This document shows, piece by piece, positions 9,071 to 17,542 of a stretch of 64,000 bases of DNA (position 1 is its first letter; each line of letters opens with the position of its first letter). Below the pieces are notes generated by a model. That model worked only from the letters and a program-made list of their open reading frames with translations. It was not told where the DNA came from and did not search any database. A program made the position numbers and the translations under genes. Location: positions 62,001 through 126,000 of the forward strand of contig JABSRZ010000004.1 in the NCBI GenBank assembly GCA_013214705.1, read 5' to 3'. The stretch is from Hyphomicrobiales bacterium. Lineage in GTDB: Bacteria > Pseudomonadota > Alphaproteobacteria > Rhizobiales > OSC116.

Positions 9071-9290
9071 ATTCCCGTCTGCCACCAAGAATCCCAGCGC
9101 TTCGGCGAGTGCGCCCAGAAGCCGAAAGGCAAACTTTGAGGCCAACGCGCGGAGGCTAGAGAGCGCAGCGAACGAGCGCGCCCGAGCGTAGCGACAAAGT
9201 GCCCCTGGGGTGCAAGTGCCAACAGTGACAAGGCCGACAGGCCGCAGGAACGTATGAATGGGAGTACCCGTAGAGTCGGCAGGAGTGCTA
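9071..9290 (+). repeat. Intergenic repeat family, copy D
   Basis: Full-length copy in the orientation of A and B: CCAAGAATCCCAGCGCTTCG, CCCAGAAGCCG, CCAACGCGCGGAGGCTAG, then CAACAGTGACAAGGC and GGAACGTATGAATGGGAG. In place of the small CACTTGC hairpin it carries a different GC-rich segment (about 9160-9208) with its own GAGCGC/GCGCTC-like symmetry, so the middle of the element appears exchangeable. Confidence 0.8.
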
Positions 9291-9448
9291 ACTGGCTATG
9301 GCTTTACAGCACCAACCGCTAGCTCAGTGTGTGGAACTCCTGCACAAACTTTCAATATCATTATTTTTCAGCAACTTCAGGGAGACGCTCCTGCAGATGT
9401 TCTGGAAGTTTGCATTTTCACGCCCACCTATCGGCGAGCTAGTAGCAC

Positions 9449-9572
9449 TTGCGTGCGCAGCCGCTTGCTCCGCAAGTGTCAGCTAGCCTCCGCGCGTTGG
9501 CCACAGAGTTTGCCTTTCGGCTTCTGGGCGCACTCACGGAATCGCAGGAATTTTGGTGGCAGACGGAAACTC
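9449..9572 (-). repeat. Intergenic repeat family, copy E (inverted, partial)
   Basis: Reverse-strand match to the left half of the family: CCGTCTGCCACCAA, GAGTGCGCCCAGAAGCCGAA, CCAACGCGCGGAGGCTAGC and a CACTTGC...GCAAG hairpin. It faces copy D across about 160 bp, so D and E form an imperfect large inverted pair downstream of the MFS gene. Open frames across 9258-9676 come from this structure. Confidence 0.75.
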
Positions 9573-9775
9573 AGCACAAACTTGCCGAATAACTCCCGTT
9601 CAAAAAACTCATGTGTTTTTTGAACCAGCCGGATTGGAGGCCGCCACTTATGTGGCGCACCCGCGTAGGCCAGCACGAAGTGCGGTATGGCCGTGAGCGA
9701 TATAGATGCACCGGCACCTTAGTGCTGTTAGAAACTCAACGCCAATGCCGGTGTTTGGTGTATATTTTTACAAAT
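9573..9775. other. Non-coding stretch between repeat copy E and the MFS gene
   Basis: Small dyads are visible (GCCAC-TTAT-GTGGC near 9645, GCAC-GAA-GTGC near 9675). I see no gene, tRNA or clear terminator. It may be a worn member of another repeat type. Confidence 0.4.
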
Positions 9776-11113
9776 TTAGCCGTGCGTTGGCCATATTCTG
9801 TGTTCATCATCTATCACAAACACATGGCTGTGGTGCTTGCCTTCACCTTGGTACCTCTCTAAATGCGGGTGATCTAGCGAAAGCTCTGGGTGGTCGTGAA
9901 AAACCTCTTTTGTATCATTGGCAGGCCAAACCAAGGTCGCAAAACCAGCGCTTATCAAAGCCATAATACCGAGTATCGCCATTGTAATAGGTAGGCCAAA
10001 TACCAAACCCGCCCAACCGGCAATAGGATATGTCACCAGCCAACAAACATGTGAAAGCGAAAATTGGGCGACAAAAATTGCTGGCCTATCGACTGTATGG
10101 GCTGAGTGTTTTAAAAGACGACCTGATGGCGTGAGAATGGCCGAATATAACACACCGCTAGCTGCCCAGACAAATAACAACATACCCCAAGGTGGCAAGC
10201 CGCCGAACACAATATAAACTGCATGCACAATTGTCAGGCTGGCAATGATAATTGCCGCCCAAATCATAACAATTCGGTCGGGCATTATTTCGAGCATGCG
10301 AGGCAATGCCAAAGCGGCAAGCATTGAGCCGCCACCAAATGCTGCAAGTGCATAAGCCACTTGGGTTTCTGTTGCGCCATAGCCAACCCGCACAATCATT
10401 ACAGTGTTGACCAGAATAAACGCACCCACCGCTGCAGCCGTAAAATTTAGAGCCAGCAAACCACGCAATCGTGGGGTTGCAAGGTAAATTCGTATACCGC
10501 GGGTTAACTTATCTATAAATGTCCGGTTTATATGGCTTTGCGTTGCTGCCGGGATGGAGGTAACAGACACAAGAACGGCCGATGCGATAAAGCCGACAAT
10601 GGTGCCACCGAATAGCCAATGAAAATTCATCAAAGTGAGCAGAATACCAGCCAACATCGGGCTAATGAGGTTTTCCAAATCATACGCCAACCGAGAAAGT
10701 GACAAGGCTTTTGTATAGTCTTTCTCATCGCTCAATATATCAGGAATTATAGACTGAAACGCCGGTGTAAAAGTTGCTGATGCCACCTGAAGAACAAAAA
10801 TCAGCACATAAATTTGCCAGATTGAACTAACGAAGGGTAGGAATATAACGATGCCAGCGCGAACCAAATCGGCGCAGATCAACACGGCTTTGCGCGGCAG
10901 CTTATCAACTATTGCCGCAGATATAGGAGCAAGCCCGACATAGGCGATCATTTTAATGGCAAACGCCGTTCCAAGAACAGCCCCTGCCTTGTCGCCAGCT
11001 AGATCAAAGGCAAGTAGGCCTAGCGCAACGGTCAATAAACCGGTACCAAGAAGAGCAATAACTTGCGCTCCAAACAGTCGTGCGAAAATGGTGTGCTTTA
11101 GGACATCAATCAT
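9776..11113 (-). CDS. MFS transporter with His-rich C-terminal tail (NreB-like metal exporter candidate)
   Basis: A 445-residue inner-membrane protein with about 12 hydrophobic segments and the cytoplasmic-loop motif DKLPRKAVL of major-facilitator transporters. The last 45 residues or so are hydrophilic and hold nine histidines, including HDH, HPH and HHSH. A His-rich tail on this MFS subfamily is a known feature of NreB-type nickel exporters, so efflux of nickel or another divalent metal is a reasonable guess. The substrate is not proved: no metal regulator is adjacent and other MFS exporters can carry His tails. It is the first conventional gene after the repeat-rich block. Confidence 0.7.
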   Translation of the reverse strand: MIDVLKHTIFARLFGAQVIALLGTGLLTVALGLLAFDLAGDKAGAVLGTAFAIKMIAYVGLAPISAAIVDKLPRKAVLICADLVRAGIVIFLPFVSSIWQIYVLIFVLQVASATFTPAFQSIIPDILSDEKDYTKALSLSRLAYDLENLISPMLAGILLTLMNFHWLFGGTIVGFIASAVLVSVTSIPAATQSHINRTFIDKLTRGIRIYLATPRLRGLLALNFTAAAVGAFILVNTVMIVRVGYGATETQVAYALAAFGGGSMLAALALPRMLEIMPDRIVMIWAAIIIASLTIVHAVYIVFGGLPPWGMLLFVWAASGVLYSAILTPSGRLLKHSAHTVDRPAIFVAQFSLSHVCWLVTYPIAGWAGLVFGLPITMAILGIMALISAGFATLVWPANDTKEVFHDHPELSLDHPHLERYQGEGKHHSHVFVIDDEHRIWPTHG

Positions 11114-11179
11114 AAGTTCATCTTAGCATAGCTTTAGAAAGTGTAAATTGTGGATTTAAAAATACTGTTGATATTTAGC

Positions 11180-11256
11180 TGGCAGGGGTGGAGGGATTCG
11201 AACCCCCGACACCCGGTTTTGGAGACCGGTGCTCTAGCCAACTGAGCTACACCCCT
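11180..11256 (-). tRNA. tRNA-Trp (CCA)
   Basis: The reverse strand folds as a full cloverleaf: acceptor AGGGGTG/CACCCCT, T-arm with GGTTCGAATCC, and anticodon loop CTCCAAA giving CCA. The 3' CCA is encoded. In many bacteria this tRNA precedes secE-nusG; here it stands alone between an MFS gene and a ThiF-like gene. Confidence 0.96.
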
Positions 11257-11383
11257 AATATCCGGCAGGCCTGCCGAAACAGCTAGGCATGTAAAACCAC
11301 ATTGCGCCCTTAAATACAACGAATTTTTTGACATATAGGCAGAAAATTACAATATTGCCAAAATCCATCGGCCTATTGGTTAT

Positions 11384-12385
11384 TCATTCAAAGCCTTCAT
11401 TTAGCAAGCTTAGATTTGCAAACCCTGCCCGTTGCAGCCGAATGGCCGCACTTTGCGCGCGTGCGCCAGAAGCACAATATAGGGCATATTCGGTGTTTTT
11501 GCGCAGGCCAAACTGGGCTGCCACGGCCACTATGTCACTCGAAGTTGCGAGTTTAGCCGCAGGCAGGTTAATGGCATGATTAAAATGCCCGGCGGAAAAC
11601 TCATCTGCCTCGCGCGCATCTAACAATTGTTGGCTGCCAATATCGGCAAGGCCGAGCATAGCAAACGGCCTAAAATTAGATACATAGTTTTGCGGCAAGG
11701 CAATTTTTTGCATCGAAAAATCGAACAGATCGAGCATTATTATTTTATCGTTAACTTCGCCAACACCAGATAGGATCTTAATCACTTCATGGGCTTGCAT
11801 CAGCCCAAACATACCAGCCACCGTGCCCAACACGCCGCTTTCGGCGCAATTTAGCGCGTTTAGCGACGGCTCGTTAAACAACGCCCGGTAATTGGCATAT
11901 TTATCGCCGCCAAAAATGCCAAAATAGCCAGACATGCCCTCTATCGAGGCCGAAACCATGGCTATATTTGCCGCCTCGCAGGCATCATTTATGGCATATT
12001 TGGCGTTATAATTATCAGTACAATCGACAATTAAATCGAATTCCATCGCCAATTTATTGGCATTATGGGCGGCTAGTTTTTGTATTTTATAATCGCAAAC
12101 AATCTGGCTGTTGAGCGCGCTAAGTTTTGTAGCCACCACTTTGGCTTTATACTGCCCAATGTCGGCCTCGTCATACAGCACTTGGCGGTGTAAATTAGAA
12201 AGCTCGACTTTATCGGCATCTAAAACGCAAATATGGCCAATGCCCGCACCGGCCAAATAGGGCAAACATGCCGCGCCTAAGCCGCCCGCACCAACCACCA
12301 AAATGCGCGATTGTGCCAGTTTTTCTTGGCCTGCAACGCCAAAACCGTCGACCAAAATTTGCCGACTATATCTTTCAAATTTCAT
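11384..12385 (-). CDS. ThiF/MoeB/HesA-family adenylyltransferase with C-terminal rhodanese domain
   Basis: A 333-residue E1-like enzyme. The nucleotide-binding motif VVGAGGLGAACLPYLAGAG (about 29-47) and LHRQVLYDEADIG are those of MoeB/ThiF proteins, which adenylate the C-terminus of a ubiquitin-like sulfur carrier (MoaD or ThiS). The rhodanese domain (about 250-330) keeps a Cys in YCASGARA for sulfur transfer. The conserved Cys in NCAESGVLG is present, but the two CxxC zinc pairs of MoeB are absent (NYRAL replaces CxxC; no second pair). No moaD, moaE or thiS lies nearby, so the partner carrier is unknown. Confidence 0.85.
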   Translation of the reverse strand: MKFERYSRQILVDGFGVAGQEKLAQSRILVVGAGGLGAACLPYLAGAGIGHICVLDADKVELSNLHRQVLYDEADIGQYKAKVVATKLSALNSQIVCDYKIQKLAAHNANKLAMEFDLIVDCTDNYNAKYAINDACEAANIAMVSASIEGMSGYFGIFGGDKYANYRALFNEPSLNALNCAESGVLGTVAGMFGLMQAHEVIKILSGVGEVNDKIIMLDLFDFSMQKIALPQNYVSNFRPFAMLGLADIGSQQLLDAREADEFSAGHFNHAINLPAAKLATSSDIVAVAAQFGLRKNTEYALYCASGARAQSAAIRLQRAGFANLSLLNEGFE

Positions 12386-12431
12386 AAATATTACAAATCG
12401 TTATAATCATAACATAATGTTTTGATTCAAG

Positions 12432-13358
12432 TTATTCTTGCGCATGTGCAGATTGCCAAATATGTGCCGAAATTCTGTGCGACATAATATTTTGCTTGGC
12501 GATGAGCCGATCATAAATATATATCGCCAAAATAACAAGCCAAAGCGCGATTATTCCGGCAACGCCCGCTAAGCCCACGGTGAGCGCTGTGCCACCGGCC
12601 AACCAAAATATGGCAATGCCAGCCGAGGCATTCAACACCCCGTGCAACATTGACATGGCCAATATAGAGTAGGTTTTGATCATCAAATAGTTGAAAATGG
12701 GCGATAAAGCCGTGGTAAATGCCACCATCATAAACACGCCTATAATGGGATTTGCCGGATAATTATGCCCCAATAAGATAAGCGGTGCATGCCACACGCC
12801 CCATATAATGCCGATATACAGCGAGGCACGCCAAAAGTTTAACTTTCGAAAACTATGTAACAAATACCCACGCCAGCCCAGCTCCTCGCCAAACGTGGCA
12901 AGCGCATTAATGGTTGCGCCTAGCACCACCGCCTGAATGCTGGCCAACAATATCGGGCTAAGCGGCAAATTGGCCATTTGGGTTTTCACCTCGGCTATTT
13001 CAGCTTCAGTCAATAGGTCGGCATATCTGGCAAATAAACCAGAAAGATCGTTAGTGATGCTGACACCCGGCATATAGCTGCCAATTTGCAACGCCAAAAA
13101 TGCCACTGTAATGGGCAGCAATAACACCATTAAATACCACAAGTTAAACCCATTAAAAAATTTAAATGCTTTTAATGTGGCGGTGGGTTTTTGTTTTCTG
13201 CCAAGGTAAAAAACCACCATCATCGGCACCAACATATAGGCAACGCCCATAATAAGCTGGGTTGTGCCGCTATAGGTAGCGCCAGATAAATAAAACCCCA
13301 AAGCCATTGCGTAATTGATCGCAAAGGTAAGGACTAGAAAATTTTTGGCTTGTCGCAT
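12432..13358 (-). CDS. CPBP family intramembrane metalloprotease
   Basis: A 308-residue multi-pass membrane protein with the three motifs of the CPBP/Abi (CaaX-type) protease family: EELGWRGYLL, the H-containing GVWHAPLILLGH, and the His of SMLHGVLNASAG. These supply the Glu and His metal and catalytic residues of type II CaaX-like proteases, so it should be active. Bacterial members act in peptide maturation, immunity or signalling; nothing nearby fixes its substrate. GGAG lies before the start. It is on the same strand as, and downstream of, the SH3b gene, behind a terminator. Confidence 0.85.
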   Translation of the reverse strand: MRQAKNFLVLTFAINYAMALGFYLSGATYSGTTQLIMGVAYMLVPMMVVFYLGRKQKPTATLKAFKFFNGFNLWYLMVLLLPITVAFLALQIGSYMPGVSITNDLSGLFARYADLLTEAEIAEVKTQMANLPLSPILLASIQAVVLGATINALATFGEELGWRGYLLHSFRKLNFWRASLYIGIIWGVWHAPLILLGHNYPANPIIGVFMMVAFTTALSPIFNYLMIKTYSILAMSMLHGVLNASAGIAIFWLAGGTALTVGLAGVAGIIALWLVILAIYIYDRLIAKQNIMSHRISAHIWQSAHAQE

Positions 13359-13436
13359 TGGTGCACTCCATTAATCTTATTTATTAATTCTTAATTCGCT
13401 AATTTACGAATAACCAAAACAAGCTAATTAGTCAAC

Positions 13437-13468
13437 AAAAAACCGCACCCAAATAAATGAATGCGGTT
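13437..13468 (-). terminator. Rho-independent terminator of the SH3b gene
   Basis: On the reverse strand the stem AACCGCA/TGCGGTT encloses a 14-nt loop and is followed by TTTTTTG, about 20 bp after the SH3b stop codon. Confidence 0.75.
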
Positions 13469-13489
13469 GATTATTAGCGTGGTTTAAAA

Positions 13490-14584
13490 TTAGTTTTTAT
13501 AGGTTCTAAAGTTAATTCTAATGCTGGTATTTGTGTAACCCAATACCCGATATTGCGAAATGCGGTTTTGGTTGGTTTTAACGCATATATATGAACCCAC
13601 CGGCGCTTGGCGCTTGGTCACCACTTGCGAGCTAAAGTTTGCCGCTTTACAGCCGTTATAGCCGCGGTTAGACAAGTTGCCGACCGAAATTTTAGCGCCA
13701 TTTATGCTTTTCATATATTGCACGCCATTTAACAGACTGCGGAACTGCAAATCGGCGCCCACAAATGTGGTAGAGCCATTGTCTAAATTAAGCTGTCTAA
13801 GCTCTCTTAAAGTGACTGTACGGGTAACTTTGGTTTGGGCAGCCGTAAGAACACCCGGTAGGATGGGCACAAAAGTTAAGCCAGGTGCAGCGCCGGTATA
13901 AACTTCCATAGACGAGGCTTTTTTGTAAATATTTGCGTGCAAACGAGCGCGGTTATTGCGATAAGTGCGGCAAGCGCCAGCAAAATTATTGTCCAAACAA
14001 ATGCGAACTTTTGCGCCGTCAAATAGTTTGAGCGAGGCAAATAAATCATTCAAACCCGCCAGCTGGTCATATTTGCGCACACCGGTGCAATATTCAGCTC
14101 CGGTATAATTTATCCCGGTATATAAACAAGCTTTTGGCTCTGCTGCTGGCACAGGTGTTGGCAATACGGGCGCAGGTTGTTGTGGGAATTGGGCACCATT
14201 GCCAGAATCACACACTGTGCGCACAGACGGCCCACTGGCGTCTATTTTAAATTCTATCGAACAATTTGGGTCGGTCGGGGTGTTGGCGATGGGTTGCACG
14301 GGCTCTGGCTCCACAACCGGCTCAATGGTGCGTAAATAATTCACACTCACCCAACCATTTGGCCCATCATGGCTGACATAACACCACTGGTCTTGATGGC
14401 ATTCGGTAACATCCACCACTTCATTTGCGTCTAGCTGATCGACAATATTGAAATTAGTGCCAGGGCCGGTGCGCACATTTAACGACACTGTCGATGTGGC
14501 CGGGCTGGCAAATGCCACAACGCTGGAAGTTAGAATGCCAATGATAGTGGTTGCGGCATAAATAGAATTTTTAACATTTAACAT
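13490..14584 (-). CDS. Secreted SH3b protein with beta/gamma-crystallin-like (I36-type) region
   Basis: A 364-residue exported protein. A signal peptide (about 1-28, ending near AFA) is followed by a bacterial SH3 domain (about 30-90, LNVRTGPGTNFNIVDQL and GWVSVNYL), a Pro-rich linker, and a Cys-containing region (about 150-230, CLYTGINYTGAEYC and ICLDNNFAGACRTY) that resembles the crystallin-like fold of peptidase-inhibitor I36 proteins. The last 120 residues or so are unassigned. SH3b domains usually bind cell-wall peptides. AAGGGA precedes the start. Function beyond envelope binding is unknown. Confidence 0.75.
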   Translation of the reverse strand: MLNVKNSIYAATTIIGILTSSVVAFASPATSTVSLNVRTGPGTNFNIVDQLDANEVVDVTECHQDQWCYVSHDGPNGWVSVNYLRTIEPVVEPEPVQPIANTPTDPNCSIEFKIDASGPSVRTVCDSGNGAQFPQQPAPVLPTPVPAAEPKACLYTGINYTGAEYCTGVRKYDQLAGLNDLFASLKLFDGAKVRICLDNNFAGACRTYRNNRARLHANIYKKASSMEVYTGAAPGLTFVPILPGVLTAAQTKVTRTVTLRELRQLNLDNGSTTFVGADLQFRSLLNGVQYMKSINGAKISVGNLSNRGYNGCKAANFSSQVVTKRQAPVGSYICVKTNQNRISQYRVLGYTNTSIRINFRTYKN

Positions 14585-14970
14585 TAGTTTTTCCCTTTTA
14601 TTGAATTGCTTACGATAATTGGCTATAAGAATTGCCCAGAATAATTGCCCAAAATAATTGCGATGAATATAAGTTATACGTTGCGGGCTGAATGAAAACT
14701 GAATGGCTTGTTATATTCTGTTCATATTCGTTAACATGAGCAGAAATGGCCTATATTATGAGAACCGCTTGCCCTTTTAAACGGCATATATAAATAAAAA
14801 ATACAAATTCAATATAATAAGCAATTTAATATATGGCAAATTAATCTCAAACCTAACCGAAATTACGGCTACAACTTAGGGTTCAAACAATATTTTCTGC
14901 CAACATATATTGGCCATTTACTTCGCTACCATACCAGTGTAAAAAGTGAAGAAAATTACGCGAGAACCCT
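14585..14970. other. Divergent AT-rich intergenic region between the SH3b gene and eda
   Basis: About 386 bp of strongly AT-rich DNA carrying both divergent promoters. The reverse-strand side gives the AAGGGA site of the SH3b gene; the forward side carries a weak site before eda. I see no RNA gene, repeat or small reading frame. Confidence 0.5.
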
Positions 14971-15603
14971 ATGCCCGATATCATTAGTCAATTACGCCAA
15001 GTTAAAGTTGTGCCGGTTATACGCACCAGCACCGCCCAAGCCGCCGAGCGCGCCGTCAACATTTTGGCCGAGGAAGGTTTTACCTGCTTCGAGCTAACCA
15101 TGACCACGCCAGACGCCGCCAAGCTGATTAAAAACCTGTCGCAAAAACCGGGTATTTTGGTGGGTGCAGGCACGGTATTGACCATAGCCGACCTGAATGC
15201 AGTGGCAGATGCTGGGGCTGAATTTATCGTATCACCCGCCATTGTTGCGGGCATGGCACAAGCCTGCCAACAGCGCAATTTGCCTTATTTGCCCGGCACA
15301 TCTACCGCATCCGAGGTTTTAGCCGCTCACTTAAGCGGTGTGCCGGTGGTAAAACTGTTTCCGGCTGGTCTACTAGGTGGCCCGGCATTTGTGAAAACCA
15401 TGTTGTCGGTTTTCCCCGACATAATATTTATGCCAACCGGCGGCGTAACGCCCGACAATATGCTGGACTATTTACAAGCAGGCGCATTATGTGTGGGCAT
15501 GGGTGGCAATTTGGTCAATGACCAAGCTTTACAAGCTGCCGATGATGATGTCATCCGCCAAGCTGCCCGCCAAGTGAAAGCCATATTGGCCGGAGGTGGA
15601 TGA
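14971..15603 (+). CDS. eda: 2-dehydro-3-deoxy-phosphogluconate aldolase
   Basis: This is the KDPG aldolase of the Entner-Doudoroff route, cleaving KDPG to pyruvate and glyceraldehyde 3-phosphate. The 210-residue TIM barrel has the catalytic Glu in CFELTMTTP, GAGTVLT, SPAI, the Schiff-base Lys in VVKLFPAG, and PTGGV near the end. Length is normal for the family. The stop codon directly abuts the start of kdgK, so the two are co-transcribed and probably co-translated. The pair turns keto-deoxygluconate into central metabolites. Confidence 0.95.
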   Translation: MPDIISQLRQVKVVPVIRTSTAQAAERAVNILAEEGFTCFELTMTTPDAAKLIKNLSQKPGILVGAGTVLTIADLNAVADAGAEFIVSPAIVAGMAQACQQRNLPYLPGTSTASEVLAAHLSGVPVVKLFPAGLLGGPAFVKTMLSVFPDIIFMPTGGVTPDNMLDYLQAGALCVGMGGNLVNDQALQAADDDVIRQAARQVKAILAGGG

Positions 15604-16560
15604 ATGACTAAGCGCCCCGAAATAATAGCAATTGGCGAGCCATTGGCCGAATTCGTCTATAGAGATGATGTCACCACAACAAATGGTGAAAGCTCCGAAA
15701 CTGCCGAATTTTACCAACAGGGTTTTGGCGGCGACACCTCCAATGCCATCATTGCCGCCTCTCGCCAAGGCGCAAAAACTGGCTACATAACCGCATTGGG
15801 TGATGACCCGTTTGCCAAAGGTTTGCTTAAACTTTGGCGGGCCGAAAATGTCGATACATCCACCATTACCTTGAGCGCCAACGCCCCTACCGGTATTTAT
15901 TTTGTCAACCCGGTGCCAGATGGGCACGAATATACCTATTTTAGAAAAAACAGTGCCGCAGCCTTGATGACGGCGGATGATTTACCGCTAGATTATATCG
16001 CCAACGCCAAAATTTTGCACATATCTGGCATTAGTTTGGCCATATCGCCCAGCGCGCGCGATGCAGTGTTTGCCGCCATAAACCATGCCAAAGCCAATGG
16101 CACTATGGTCAGTGTCGATACCAATTTACGCTTAAAATTATGGTCGATAGAGGATGCTAAAGCCGCCATTCATCAGGCTATGCAAAATATCGACATCGCC
16201 TTGCCAAGTTATGATGACGCCACCTTATTAACCGGGCTAACAAAAGCCGATGATATTGTGAGTTTTTACCATGATTTAGGCGCCAAAATCGTGGCGCTAA
16301 AATTAGGCGGCGATGGCTGTCGATTGTCATTTGATGGCCACAAATATGACATAGCGCCGCATAAAGTGGTTGCCGTGGATAGTACCGCCGCGGGAGACAC
16401 TTTTGCCGGTGCATTTTTGGCGCAAATGCTCAAAACCAATGACCCCATACAAGCCGCCAAATATGCCAACATTGCAGCCGCATTATGCGTTACCAGATAT
16501 GGTGCGGCCGCAGCCATACCGCACCGCACCGCGGTCGAAGCCATATTAAACCGCCAATAG
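15604..16560 (+). CDS. kdgK: 2-dehydro-3-deoxygluconokinase (PfkB family)
   Basis: A 318-residue PfkB sugar kinase predicted to phosphorylate KDG to KDPG, the substrate of Eda just upstream. Visible are the family start AIGEPLAEF, GGDTSNAIIAA, the YFRKNSAA substrate region and the C-terminal anion-hole/catalytic motif DSTAAGDTFAGAF with its conserved Asp. GGAGG at the end of eda is the ribosome site. The substrate is assigned from operon context and similarity to KdgK rather than to ribokinase-like paralogues. Confidence 0.88.
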   Translation: MTKRPEIIAIGEPLAEFVYRDDVTTTNGESSETAEFYQQGFGGDTSNAIIAASRQGAKTGYITALGDDPFAKGLLKLWRAENVDTSTITLSANAPTGIYFVNPVPDGHEYTYFRKNSAAALMTADDLPLDYIANAKILHISGISLAISPSARDAVFAAINHAKANGTMVSVDTNLRLKLWSIEDAKAAIHQAMQNIDIALPSYDDATLLTGLTKADDIVSFYHDLGAKIVALKLGGDGCRLSFDGHKYDIAPHKVVAVDSTAAGDTFAGAFLAQMLKTNDPIQAAKYANIAAALCVTRYGAAAAIPHRTAVEAILNRQ

Positions 16561-16610
16561 ACATTAAACTTAGTTTGATCGGACGAAAATCAGCCGTTTC
16601 TGGACTTGTC

Positions 16611-16661
16611 GCTGACTGGACATTATGGCTGACTGGACATTATCGCTGACTAGACAATGTG
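16611..16661 (+). repeat. Three tandem 17-bp units downstream of kdgK
   Basis: Units begin at 16611, 16628 and 16645. The first two differ only in the last base and the third has a few substitutions; all start GCTGACT. They lie in the gap between kdgK and the dioxygenase gene. Confidence 0.85.
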
Positions 16662-16708
16662 ACCGAAAAGCTGTTAGGCTTATGAAACTCAAATTAAAGG
16701 CGGAATTC

Positions 16709-17530
16709 ATGGCCAAAATGCCCACACTTTTCATCCCCCACGGCGGCGGCCCGTGCTTTTTTATGGACAGCGAGCCAGCTGACCTATGGGACAGTATGGA
16801 AAATTATTTGAAAAATTGCATTAGCGATTTGCCAGACAGGCCAAAAGCGATTTTGATGATTTCTGGCCATTGGGAAGCAGATATTCCCACCATCCAGACA
16901 GGTTTAGCGCCGCCAATGTTGTTCGATTATCATGGGTTTCCACCGCACACTTATGAGCTGAAATTCCCCGCTGCCGGCGCGCCAGATTTGGCCACCAGAG
17001 TGGCAGATTTATTGCAGCAAAATGGCATTAAAACCACAACAGATGCACAACATGGCTACGACCATGGCACATTTGTTCCACTTTTGGTGGCGTTGCCAAA
17101 TGCCGACATACCCGTGGTGCAACTTTCGATATATAGCCATATGGATGCCAAGGCGCATATTGAGCTTGGCCAGGCCTTAGAGCCATTGCGAGATGAAGGC
17201 ATACTCATCATCGGCAGTGGCATGAGCTACCATAATTTGCCAAAATTAATGGCGAATTTACGCAGCTCAAACCCAATGTCTACACCCAATGAAGGCGGCA
17301 TTTTGTTCGACAATTGGTTAACAGACACATGTACAAATCGCCAAGCGGATTTGCGCACTAAATTACTGATAGACTGGGCGAGTGCACCCGCTGCCCGCCA
17401 AGCTCACCCGCGTGAAGAGCATTTATTGCCCCTGCATGTGGCAGCAGGCGCTGCGGGCGCCGACCTTGGCAAACAAGTATATGCAGGCGACCTGTTTGGC
17501 ACGCCGATTTCGGCCTATCAATTTGGCTAA
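16709..17530 (+). CDS. LigB-type class III extradiol dioxygenase (DODA/YgiD-like)
   Basis: A 273-residue non-haem iron or zinc dioxygenase of the LigB superfamily, close to E. coli YgiD (4,5-DOPA dioxygenase). Metal-ligand motifs are visible: IPHGGGP near the start, SGHWE, DYHGFPP, YDHGTFVPL and HPREEHLLPLHVAAGAAG. The frame is open to 16625, but the start at 16709 has an AAAGGCGGA site and fits the family length. The next gene lies 12 bp downstream and is probably co-transcribed. The natural substrate is unknown; these enzymes open catechol-type rings. Confidence 0.88.
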   Translation: MAKMPTLFIPHGGGPCFFMDSEPADLWDSMENYLKNCISDLPDRPKAILMISGHWEADIPTIQTGLAPPMLFDYHGFPPHTYELKFPAAGAPDLATRVADLLQQNGIKTTTDAQHGYDHGTFVPLLVALPNADIPVVQLSIYSHMDAKAHIELGQALEPLRDEGILIIGSGMSYHNLPKLMANLRSSNPMSTPNEGGILFDNWLTDTCTNRQADLRTKLLIDWASAPAARQAHPREEHLLPLHVAAGAAGADLGKQVYAGDLFGTPISAYQFG

Positions 17531-17542
17531 AGAAAGTAAGGT

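Noticed and set aside
9258-9862. Overlapping forward frames of 62-121 codons
   Set aside because: They run through repeat copies D and E and antisense to the MFS end; no coding signature.
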